Positions 23,730-30,255 of a DNA stretch of 30,379 bases are shown piece after piece; within the stretch, counting starts at the first letter, position 1; every line of letters begins with the position of its first letter. Made by a program: the position numbers and the translations under genes. The stretch comes from NORP181 sp047623555 (GTDB lineage: Bacteria > Pseudomonadota > Alphaproteobacteria > Rhodobacterales > Rhodobacteraceae). The stretch is taken from NCBI GenBank assembly GCA_047623555.1, contig JBLHMP010000049.1:1-30379 (forward strand). Reading direction: 5' to 3'. The notes under the pieces were generated by a model. The model saw nothing but the letters and a program-made list of their open reading frames with translations, ran no database searches and was not told where the DNA came from.

Positions 23730-23945
23730 ATGCCAATTGATAAATTTGTTCTGATTCTTATCTCTGTGATTGCCGCTGCCGGTGTGACGATCTGGATATC
23801 GTCGTTCATTGTTGTCGCTGTTGAAATCCCATATGCTTGGATTGGCCTCATTCCTGTCATGCTGGCGGGTTATGTGCTTTGGCGCGTCATTTCTGAACGG
23901 GTGAACAGCGCCGAAGACACCCATTACGACGAAATGGATCACTGA
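23730..23945 (+). CDS. Small two-helix membrane protein
   Basis: A 71-residue protein with two hydrophobic helices (about 6-30 and 33-52) and a polar acidic C-terminus ending EDTHYDEMDH. No family is recognised. ATG 23730 is preceded by a GGGGCGCAG stretch that may act as a weak ribosome-binding site. It lies after the corrinoid-protein terminator and one base before the YbjQ-type gene, so it probably heads a small operon running through to the DUF1638 gene. Function unknown; its position between two cobalamin-methyltransferase genes is the only hint. Confidence 0.7.
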   Translation: MPIDKFVLILISVIAAAGVTIWISSFIVVAVEIPYAWIGLIPVMLAGYVLWRVISERVNSAEDTHYDEMDH

Positions 23946-23946
23946 T

Positions 23947-24270
23947 ATGCTGATTGTCACCTCAGAAAACATTGCCGGCCATGACATCGTCGAAACCCTT
24001 GGATTTGTGCGCGGTGCCACGGTGCGGGCCAAACATGTCGGGACCGATATAGTTGCATCGCTCAAAAAACTGGTGGGCGGTGAACTGACGGGCTATTCCT
24101 CGTTGCTGGCCGGGGCGCGCGAACAGGCTATTGACCGGATGATCGTTGATGCACAGGCCAAAGGCGCCGATGCGATTATCGTCATGCGCATCCAGACCTC
24201 AGCAATTGCGAGCGGGTCTTCTGAAATCGTCGCCTACGGAACGGCGGTTCGCCTTGCTGCCTCCAAGTGA
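23947..24270 (+). CDS. YbjQ/UPF0145 family protein
   Basis: A 107-residue cytosolic protein of the YbjQ family. MLIVTSENIAGHDIVETLGFVRG is the typical opening, then GGELTGYSSLLAGAREQAIDRM and GADAIIVMRIQTS. Members form pentameric rings and are listed as possible heavy-metal-binding proteins because of Cys-rich relatives, but no cysteine is present here. Function unknown. It starts one base after the previous stop, and its 3' end overlaps the DUF1638 frame. Confidence 0.88.
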   Translation: MLIVTSENIAGHDIVETLGFVRGATVRAKHVGTDIVASLKKLVGGELTGYSSLLAGAREQAIDRMIVDAQAKGADAIIVMRIQTSAIASGSSEIVAYGTAVRLAASK

Positions 24271-24895
24271 CACCAAGCTAACCGAGATAGGCCTGCCACC
24301 GGCGGGCATCGGGCGGATTCTGTTGATCGCCTGTGGCGCCCTAGCGCGTGAAATTCTGGCGGTGAAACAGGCCAACGGTTGGGATCACATGGATCTGACC
24401 TGCCTGCCCGCCAATCTGCACAACTATCCCGAACGCATCACCGCCGCGGTCGAGGCCGCCGTTGAAAAACATCGGGCGAATTATGATCAGGTATTTGTGG
24501 TTTACGCCGATTGCGGCACTGGCGGGCATTTACAGAATGCCTGTGACCGGATGGGCGTTGAGATGGTCAAAGGTCCACATTGTTATTCGTTTTTTGAGGG
24601 CAACGAGGTTTTCGCCGCCCATGATGACGAAATCACCGCCTTTTATCTGACCGATTTTCTGGCCCGACAGTTTGAAGCATTTGTCTGGAAACCGCTGGGG
24701 CTGGATCGCCATCCAGAGCTGCGCGACATGTATTTCGGCAATTACACAAAGCTGGTGTTTCAGGCACAGACAGACGATCCGGAACTGACCAAACAGGCCA
24801 AAATTTGCGCTGATCGATTGGGCCTGGCGTTTGAACGCCGGTTCACCGGGTACGGCGATCTTGCGACCACATTGGCCGATGTCGCCCGGACCTAG
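24254..24895 (+). CDS. DUF1638 domain protein
   Basis: About 213 residues. The family core is RILLIACGALAREILAVK (21-38), then VVYADCGTGG (82-91) and KGPHCYSFFEGNEVF (106-120), with Cys27, Cys87, Cys110 and His109 as likely metal or corrinoid ligands. No ATG lies near the start of homology; the frame is open well upstream of it. TTG 24254, inside the YbjQ coding region, is taken as the start because homologues begin about this far before the core (LPPSDTKLTEIGL). CTG 24257 is the alternative. In other genomes DUF1638 genes neighbour corrinoid methyltransferase genes. Its role, perhaps methionine-synthase support, is inferred. The stop is one base from the stop of the convergent next gene. Confidence 0.85.
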   Translation: MLPPSDTKLTEIGLPPAGIGRILLIACGALAREILAVKQANGWDHMDLTCLPANLHNYPERITAAVEAAVEKHRANYDQVFVVYADCGTGGHLQNACDRMGVEMVKGPHCYSFFEGNEVFAAHDDEITAFYLTDFLARQFEAFVWKPLGLDRHPELRDMYFGNYTKLVFQAQTDDPELTKQAKICADRLGLAFERRFTGYGDLATTLADVART

Positions 24896-24896
24896 G

Positions 24897-25670
24897 TTAC
24901 AGGGCCTCAAACACCTTTGTCGCCCAATAGGCCCCAGAGACATCACGGCTCAAATTTTGCGCCCTCACAAAACTGATAATCCGGCGAAACACCCGTAAAT
25001 CCCGACCCAAAGCCCGCATTTCATCGCTGATGTCGGTTTTGGCATGGCGTTGATACACCGACAAAAGCGCCGTCAGATCCTGCAATGGCGACTCGCAATA
25101 TTCGGTCGAGGATGCCAGCACCAGCCAGATATCGCGGGCCTGGGCATAGCCCAGCTGCATCACCGCCAGCGGGTCTTCTTCGAGATCGAGCAGGTAAATC
25201 TGACCACCCAAAAGCGTCATATCTTTTAGATGTGGGCGACCGTGGGTCAAACCCTGCGCGTGTAAATCGGCCAAATTTCTCACCGCCATTTCCAGCAGGG
25301 CCTGCCGGTCTTGCCTGTCAGTGGTATCTTGTAAAACGCCGCGCAACTGCGGGCCGCAATCAGACAACACGATATGATCATCTGTTATCTCAAGCACGTC
25401 AGGAACCCGAACCGCCGCCGCCTTAAACGTTTTGAGCCGCGCCGCTTCGTCCCGCAAACTGGACATGCCACCGCGCGCGCCGGTGGGCTGCAATGCGGCC
25501 GGCAGGAAAAGGCTCAGGATCCGGTGAAGAAAGGAAAATATGTTGGATCGCTGCTCTTCCGGGCGTTTGATCCAGGCTGGTGCACCCTCAAATTGGGTCT
25601 TGGCGATTCTTGGGGCGATTCCTGACGCGATCCGTGGCGCGATTCGGGAGGCGGTTTTCCCAGAAGCCAT
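24897..25670 (-). CDS. Protein-kinase-like protein of unknown substrate
   Basis: A 257-residue protein. Residues 68-170 look like part of a kinase fold: RDEAARLKTF, VLSDCGPQLRGVL (hinge-like), LADLHAQGLTHGRPHLKDM (136-151, catalytic-loop-like) and IYLLDLEEDP (158-167, DFG-like Asp162). The catalytic loop reads HGR rather than the HGD of lipopolysaccharide and aminoglycoside kinases. The N-terminus holds an Ala/Ile/Arg repeat (IAPRIASGIAPRIA). It is often labelled serine/threonine protein phosphatase, with no support here. GGGGAGG six bases before ATG 25670 fixes the start. It is 26 bases downstream of sufE, in the same operon. Confidence 0.6.
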   Translation of the reverse strand: MASGKTASRIAPRIASGIAPRIAKTQFEGAPAWIKRPEEQRSNIFSFLHRILSLFLPAALQPTGARGGMSSLRDEAARLKTFKAAAVRVPDVLEITDDHIVLSDCGPQLRGVLQDTTDRQDRQALLEMAVRNLADLHAQGLTHGRPHLKDMTLLGGQIYLLDLEEDPLAVMQLGYAQARDIWLVLASSTEYCESPLQDLTALLSVYQRHAKTDISDEMRALGRDLRVFRRIISFVRAQNLSRDVSGAYWATKVFEAL

Positions 25671-25696
25671 ACCAAACCTCCCCTTTCAGCCGCCGC

Positions 25697-26104
25697 TTAG
25701 GCGTTGGCCGCAACAATGCGAATACGTTCAATCATCGCCCGCAATCCATTGGACCTTTGGGCCGACAGATGATCATTCATCCCCAACCGTCCAAATTCCG
25801 CCCTTGCATCAACACCAACCACATCCGCGACAGGCAAGTCATTGTAAAGACGCTGCAATACTGCAATCAAACCTTGAACAATCATGGCATCGCTTTCGCC
25901 GTCAAAGCGAAATACCCCATCCGAAATTACCGGATGCAACCAGACCTGACTGGCACAGCCATTCACTTTGGTCGCAGGCACTTTCAGCGCCCCCTCCAAC
26001 GGGTTCATCGCCTTGCCCAAATCAATCACATAGCGATAGCGATCCTCCCAGTCCTCAAGGAATTCAAAGTCTTCAACGATGTCTTCAAAGGCGGGGCTGG
26101 CCAT
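25697..26104 (-). CDS. sufE: SufE family cysteine desulfuration protein
   Basis: A 135-residue sulfur acceptor for the SufS cysteine desulfurase in Fe-S cluster assembly. The active-site cysteine is Cys50 in TKVNGCASQVWL. The opening IVEDFEFLEDWEDRYRYVIDLG and the SDAMIVQGLIAVL segment are typical. AAAGGAC lies before ATG 26104. No suf operon is present; the gene stands with the kinase-like gene only, as is common for sufE outside the suf cluster. Confidence 0.94.
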   Translation of the reverse strand: MASPAFEDIVEDFEFLEDWEDRYRYVIDLGKAMNPLEGALKVPATKVNGCASQVWLHPVISDGVFRFDGESDAMIVQGLIAVLQRLYNDLPVADVVGVDARAEFGRLGMNDHLSAQRSNGLRAMIERIRIVAANA

Positions 26105-26250
26105 TGTGATGTCCTTTGGTCCGGTTTAGCTCCTCAGGTATGATGCGCGGCTTTGGGTGTCCAGCCCTGCCTTGACGCTTTTCAACAGGCTCAGGATAAG
26201 ATACCCCAAGGAAAAGCACCTTAGAAACGACACCTTAAAAATCACGGGGC

Positions 26251-26772
26251 ATGATGCACAAGTCTTTGACAGTCCTTTTGACGACCGGCCTTCTTTTGAG
26301 CAATTGCGGCTGGAGCGATTCAGGCGTTAATCCAAAAAACTGGTTTGGCAGCAGCAATGAAATTCCCGCAGCAGTCAACGCCAGTGACGTCAACCCGTTG
26401 ATTCCCGAAAAGCGACGCTCGATTCTCAGTTCCAAAGAGAGCCCGGTCGTTATTGGCGTTCCCATCGCCCAGATCTCGAATTTGCGGATAGAACGCACCA
26501 GCAGCGGCGCCATCATCCACGTCACAGGTATTGGCGCACGCCAAGGCGTATATGGCGCGCAGCTTGTTCCGGACGCCACTGATGAAACCCCCGAAGATGG
26601 CGTTTTATCCTATACGTTCCGGGTGTTTTACCCTCAGGCCACCACGGCTTTGGGCACCGAACGGTCGCGCCGTGTCGATGTTGCGCACTCGCTCAGCAAT
26701 CAGCAGATGCAGGGTGTCCGGTCGATTCGCGTATCCGGAGCAAACAATGCGCGTGAATCCCGCCGTCGCTAA
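26251..26772 (+). CDS. Putative lipoprotein of unknown function
   Basis: A 173-residue protein with a short hydrophobic leader (LTVLLTTGLLLSNC) ending at Cys19. LLLSNC is close to a lipobox but has Asn at -1, where Gly, Ala or Ser is usual. The mature part is polar (NPLIPEKRRSIL, then VPIAQISNLRIERTSSGAIIHVTGIGARQGVYGAQLVP, then TFRVFYPQ), probably a beta-sandwich. No family function is known. The start is ATG 26251 or the adjacent ATG 26254, behind GGGG. The gene is divergent from sufE and convergent with rnd. Confidence 0.7.
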   Translation: MMHKSLTVLLTTGLLLSNCGWSDSGVNPKNWFGSSNEIPAAVNASDVNPLIPEKRRSILSSKESPVVIGVPIAQISNLRIERTSSGAIIHVTGIGARQGVYGAQLVPDATDETPEDGVLSYTFRVFYPQATTALGTERSRRVDVAHSLSNQQMQGVRSIRVSGANNARESRRR

Positions 26773-26799
26773 AAACGCCGCCTCAATCTAAGATGTAGG

Positions 26800-26815
26800 G
26801 TGGGTGAAAACCCAC
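26800..26815. terminator. Hairpin between the lipoprotein gene and rnd
   Basis: GTGGGT (26800-26805) and ACCCAC (26810-26815) form a 6-bp stem with a GAAA tetraloop, within the wider GTAGGGTGGGTGAAAACCC element. It is 27 bases after the lipoprotein stop and 10 before the rnd stop. There is no strong T-run, so termination is plausible rather than certain. Confidence 0.55.
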
Positions 26816-26825
26816 GCGCGTTGGG

Positions 26826-27986
26826 TTAATCCAGATCGACCACTTTGACGGATTGGCCCTCTGCCGCCAGCGCGATTTTACCGTCACACAGGCGCAGGGC
26901 ATCTTCACCAAACACTTCAAACCGCCAGCCTGACAACGCTGCTGCGTCGCGCAGGCCTGCTGCGATACCGTCCAGATCGGCGCTGGGTGCTATGAGTTTC
27001 GCCGCAACTCCAGAACTCTCGGTTTTGGATTTCAACAACACCCGCAACAGATCCGCCAGTGCCGGATTGACCTGAAGCTTTTCACGGTGACGATCCGGTT
27101 TTGGCATATCTTCAGGCAGGCAGTTCATGCCGCGCTCTACAGCCTCTAATATACCCTCAGAAATCACCCCGCGCCGCGCTTCTCGCAGCAGCAGCCGGGA
27201 CTGGCCCAGATCGGTGTGTGACTTGGGTTTGGTCGAGGCCAGCTCGACCATCGCATCATCCTTAAACACCCGATTGCGCGGAATGTTATTACTGCGCGCG
27301 TGGATTTCGCGAAACGCGGCCAGTTCGCGGATCACCGCCAGGAACCTCGGCGAATTGGTCCGGGTTTTCACCCGCTTCCAGGAATCTTCCGGGGCGACAT
27401 CATAGGTGCCCGGATATGTCAGAGTCTGCAATTCTTCGGCCACCCAATGGGCGCGACCGGCTTTGTCCAGTTCAGCGGCCAGAAATTCGTAAACCTGGCG
27501 CAAATGCGTGACATCGGCCAAAGCATAGGTTTTTTGGGCGTCACTTAGCGGGCGACGCGACCAATCCGTAAACCGCGAACTTTTGTCGACCTGCTCGCGC
27601 ACGATTTTACGCACCAGCGTTTCGTAACCGGCCTGTTCGCCAAAACCGCAAACCATCGCCGCGACTTGTGTGTCAAACAACGGTTCCGGGAAAACCTTGG
27701 CATCAACCCAGAAAATTTCAAGATCCTGACGGGCGGCGTGGAACACCTTGACCACGTTTTTATCGCGAAACAGATCATAAAGCGGCTCAAGCGACAGCCC
27801 ATCAACCAGCGGATCAACCAGAACCGCGTTTTCATCATCATTCCCCGGCATCGCCATCTGGATCAGGCAAAGCTTGGAATAATAGGTACGCTCGCGTAAA
27901 AACTCGGTATCAAGCGTTACATAAGGGTGGGTTCTTGCCTGTTCGCAGAATGTTGCGAGTTCGTCAGTCGTGGTGAGAGTTCTCAT
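26826..27986 (-). CDS. rnd: Ribonuclease D
   Basis: A 386-residue 3'-5' exoribonuclease involved in tRNA 3' maturation. The DEDDy exonuclease domain has YVTLDTEFLRE (Asp26, Glu28), VVKVFHAARQDLEIF (exo II) and KTYALADVTHLRQVYEFL (exo III, Tyr and Asp). The HRDC domain follows from about residue 210 (RFLAVIRELAAFREIHARSNNIPRNRV). ATG 27986 begins where homologues do; the upstream extension to 28055 has no homology, though the Shine-Dalgarno is weak. It is 107 bases downstream of purN on the same strand. Confidence 0.95.
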   Translation of the reverse strand: MRTLTTTDELATFCEQARTHPYVTLDTEFLRERTYYSKLCLIQMAMPGNDDENAVLVDPLVDGLSLEPLYDLFRDKNVVKVFHAARQDLEIFWVDAKVFPEPLFDTQVAAMVCGFGEQAGYETLVRKIVREQVDKSSRFTDWSRRPLSDAQKTYALADVTHLRQVYEFLAAELDKAGRAHWVAEELQTLTYPGTYDVAPEDSWKRVKTRTNSPRFLAVIRELAAFREIHARSNNIPRNRVFKDDAMVELASTKPKSHTDLGQSRLLLREARRGVISEGILEAVERGMNCLPEDMPKPDRHREKLQVNPALADLLRVLLKSKTESSGVAAKLIAPSADLDGIAAGLRDAAALSGWRFEVFGEDALRLCDGKIALAAEGQSVKVVDLD

Positions 27987-28093
27987 GTTTTTGCTACTTT
28001 TTTGCTCTTGTTTTTGTCGGAAATCAGCCGCTAGTGCCCTCACCTGAAAAAACACATACGTGATATCTTACTCTTTGCAAAGCATGCCAAAGC

Positions 28094-28690
28094 CTAGGGA
28101 CATAAAACCGGCTGTTTATCACCAATTGCAAAGCGGCGCAGAACGGCGGGGTATAGCAGATGTTCCAGTTTCAGCACCCGCGCGGCCAGGGTTTCGGCGG
28201 TTTCGCCAGGACGGATATCAAGCCGCGCCTGACCCAATATTGGCCCGTCATCCAGCGCGCCAGTGACCTCATGCACGGTGCAACCATGTTCCTGATCGCC
28301 AGCCGAAATTGCGCGTGAATGCGTGTGCAAGCCTTTAAATTTGGGTAACAACGACGGGTGGATGTTTAGCATCCGGTCCTGCCACAGATCAACAAAACCC
28401 GGCGTCAGAACCCGCATGAACCCGGCCAGACACAGGATATCCGGCTTTGCCGCCAGCAGCGGTAACATCAGCGCGGCCTCAAACCGGGGCCGATAGCCTT
28501 TGAACGGTCGGCTGTCCACGGCAGCCACCGCAATACCACGTTCAGCGGCGCGTTTCAGCCCGCCAGCCTCTGGGTTGTTGGACAGCACCAAACAGGCCCG
28601 CGCCGGGTGATCGCCGGTCATGCTATCGAGCAGCGCCATCATGTTTGAGCCGCCACCCGACAACAGGATCGCGACTCGTTTATGGATCAC
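28094..28690 (-). CDS. purN: Phosphoribosylglycinamide formyltransferase PurN
   Basis: A 198-residue folate-dependent GAR transformylase, the third step of purine synthesis. VAILLSGGGSNMMAL (6-20) binds the phosphoribosyl part. LCLAGFMRVLTPGFV and MLNIHPSLLPKFKGLHTH hold the catalytic Asn-His pair, and HEVTGALDDGPILGQA the catalytic Asp. Length is typical. It overlaps the purM stop by four bases (ATGA), a standard purM-purN operon. Confidence 0.96.
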   Translation of the reverse strand: MIHKRVAILLSGGGSNMMALLDSMTGDHPARACLVLSNNPEAGGLKRAAERGIAVAAVDSRPFKGYRPRFEAALMLPLLAAKPDILCLAGFMRVLTPGFVDLWQDRMLNIHPSLLPKFKGLHTHSRAISAGDQEHGCTVHEVTGALDDGPILGQARLDIRPGETAETLAARVLKLEHLLYPAVLRRFAIGDKQPVLCP

Positions 28691-29733
28691 ACCAACTGGC
28701 CCTGATAGGTCACGCCCGGTGTGTTGGTCACGGTGCCAAGGCGATGAACGCTCTCGCCTGCGTCGCTTAGCAGGGCCGTCAAAGCGTCGGCTTGATCTGC
28801 GTCACAGACCAGTATCATGCCAATGCCGCAATTGAACGTTTTAAGCATTTCGCCCGGCTCCATGCCCCCGACTTTGGCCATCCATTGAAACACGCCCGGC
28901 AGCTCCCACGCCGACAAATCAATCGTCGCGCCCAACGCGTCTGGCCACACCCGAGGCAGGTTTTCGGTCAATCCACCGCCGGTGATATGGGCCAGCGCAT
29001 GTACGCCACCTGCCCGGATCGCCGCCAGGGTCGACTGCACATAAAGCCGAGTCGGCGTCAGCAAAGCCTCGCCCAGTTTACCCTCGCTAAACGGGCAATC
29101 TGATTGCCAGTCCAGCCCGGACAACTCGACCAGCCGCCGCACCAGAGAATAGCCGTTGGAATGCACGCCATCACTGGCCAGCCCCAACAACACATCACCC
29201 TCGGCAACACCCGCAGGCAACACCGCGCCACGCTCCATCGCGCCGACCGAAAACCCGGCCAAATCAAAGTCACCCGGCGGATACATCCCCGGCATTTCCG
29301 CCGTCTCGCCACCAATCAGCGCACAGCCAGAGCGTTCACAACCTGTGGCGATGCCTTCGATGATACGCGCGGCAACATCAGTATCAAGCTTGCCAGTGGC
29401 AAAATAATCCAGAAAAAACAAAGGTTCAGCACCCTGACACACCAGGTCATTAACGCACATCGCCACCAGATCAATGCCAACTCCGTCGACAATGCCAGTA
29501 TCAATCGCGATGCGCAGTTTGGTGCCAACACCATCGGTGGCCGCCACCAAAACCGGATCGCTATAGCCTGCGGCCTTTAGGTCAAACAATGCGCCAAAGC
29601 CGCCAAGCCCGCTCATCACTCCGGGGCGATTAGTACGCTTTGCAGCCGGTTTGATACGGTCAACCAAAGCATTACCCGCATCAATGTCCACGCCCGCATC
29701 GGCATAGGTTATTCCGTTTTTGCCCGTCGTCAT
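28687..29733 (-). CDS. purM: Phosphoribosylformylglycinamidine cyclo-ligase PurM
   Basis: A 348-residue AIR synthetase, the fifth step of purine synthesis. ITYADAGVDIDAGN, then GLGGFGALFDL, then ATDGVGTKLRIA and MCVNDLVCQGAEPLFFLDYFATGKL are diagnostic blocks, with HITGGGLTENLPRV later on. ATG 29733 is preferred to the ATG nine bases upstream because GGGGTG is then six bases away. It is the first gene of purM-purN and is divergent from the tRNA gene. Confidence 0.96.
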   Translation of the reverse strand: MTTGKNGITYADAGVDIDAGNALVDRIKPAAKRTNRPGVMSGLGGFGALFDLKAAGYSDPVLVAATDGVGTKLRIAIDTGIVDGVGIDLVAMCVNDLVCQGAEPLFFLDYFATGKLDTDVAARIIEGIATGCERSGCALIGGETAEMPGMYPPGDFDLAGFSVGAMERGAVLPAGVAEGDVLLGLASDGVHSNGYSLVRRLVELSGLDWQSDCPFSEGKLGEALLTPTRLYVQSTLAAIRAGGVHALAHITGGGLTENLPRVWPDALGATIDLSAWELPGVFQWMAKVGGMEPGEMLKTFNCGIGMILVCDADQADALTALLSDAGESVHRLGTVTNTPGVTYQGQLV

Positions 29734-29822
29734 CGCGATCACCCCATCCGTTCAACACCAGCCATTGCGCGCGGCCTATTGCATTGAGAGCGCGCGTGCA
29801 ACGGTTTGAGCATCACACAGGG

Positions 29823-29850
29823 TTGACGCCCGTGCAATTCGTGATACGCA
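29823..29850 (+). promoter_or_regulatory. Likely tRNA promoter
   Basis: TTGACG (29823-29828) and TACGCA (29845-29850) are 16 bases apart, ending 11 bases before the mature tRNA 5' end. This fits a strong -35 of the Rhodobacterales type with a GC-rich -10. Confidence 0.5.
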
Positions 29851-29861
29851 CGGCCCTAGGC

Positions 29862-29938
29862 GGGCCTGTAGCTCAGTTGGTTAGAGCAGAGCGCTCATAA
29901 CGCTTTGGTCGTAGGTTCGAGTCCTACCGGGCCTACCA
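29862..29938 (+). tRNA. tRNA with CAT anticodon, probably elongator tRNA-Met
   Basis: A 77-base cloverleaf. The acceptor GGGCCTG pairs with CGGGCCT (one G-U at position 1-72 and one U-G), then discriminator A and an encoded CCA (29936-29938). The D stem is GCTC/GAGC, the anticodon loop is CTCATAA, the variable loop TGGTC and the T arm GTAGG-TTCGAGT-CCTAC. The three G-C pairs typical of the initiator are absent, so it is an elongator. A tRNA-Ile2 (lysidine-modified CAT) cannot be fully excluded by eye. Confidence 0.9.
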
Positions 29939-30255
29939 AATACTCCGTAAGTAATTTTTTTTACTAATTTTTTCGCGATAGTGTCCCACGTTAATTCGAC
30001 CGTGGGACACTATCGCGAAAATCAAAGCCCAATAACGGGAATATTCACCACTCATCCCCCCCCTTGGCGCCGTCCCTGCCGAGTTGGATATTACGCATTC
30101 GGTCGGCACGCGTTTGCATTTTTCGCACCGCATGTGGATCAACGCCTGACTCACCGTGATGTGCTGGTCGTACTTATCCGCGATCCGAGACGCCAGAATA
30201 TCAGACCTCAGCACAGAGCCTGTATGCCCGCATGGGCACGTCGGGTGAATTGTTC
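29933..30255 (-). pseudogene. Truncated small Cys-rich (zinc-ribbon-like) gene cut by the IS3 element
   Basis: A minus-strand frame is open from the IS boundary down to the TAG at 29933. Its first part reads TIHPTCPCGHTGSVLRSDIL, then SQALIHMRCEKCKRVPTEC: two cysteine pairs (CPCGH and CEKC), as in small zinc-binding proteins seen in roseobacters. The 5' end is missing where the IS3 left end begins at about 30256. The C-terminal 30 residues run through the inverted repeat and may be spurious. No start codon with a ribosome-binding site remains, so I call it a disrupted gene. Outside this frame and the repeat, nothing else is seen in 29939-30255. Confidence 0.5.
29970..30021. repeat. Perfect 21-bp inverted repeat downstream of the tRNA
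   Basis: The arm at 29970-29990 (starting TTTTCGCGATAGTG) is the exact reverse complement of the arm at 30001-30021, with a 10-base centre, TTAATTCGAC. It is preceded by a T-rich stretch with a small AGTAA/TTACT dyad and is not followed by a T-run, so it is not a simple terminator. Its origin is unknown. Confidence 0.9.

Noticed and set aside
25540..26143. Two overlapping plus-strand ORFs opposite sufE and the kinase-like gene
   Set aside because: They are Pro/Ser/Gln-rich shadows of conserved minus-strand genes.
29939..29970. T-rich stretch after the tRNA as a factor-independent terminator
   Set aside because: The only stem before the T-run is the tRNA itself; the AGTAA/TTACT dyad is 5 bp and weak, so I do not call it a terminator.
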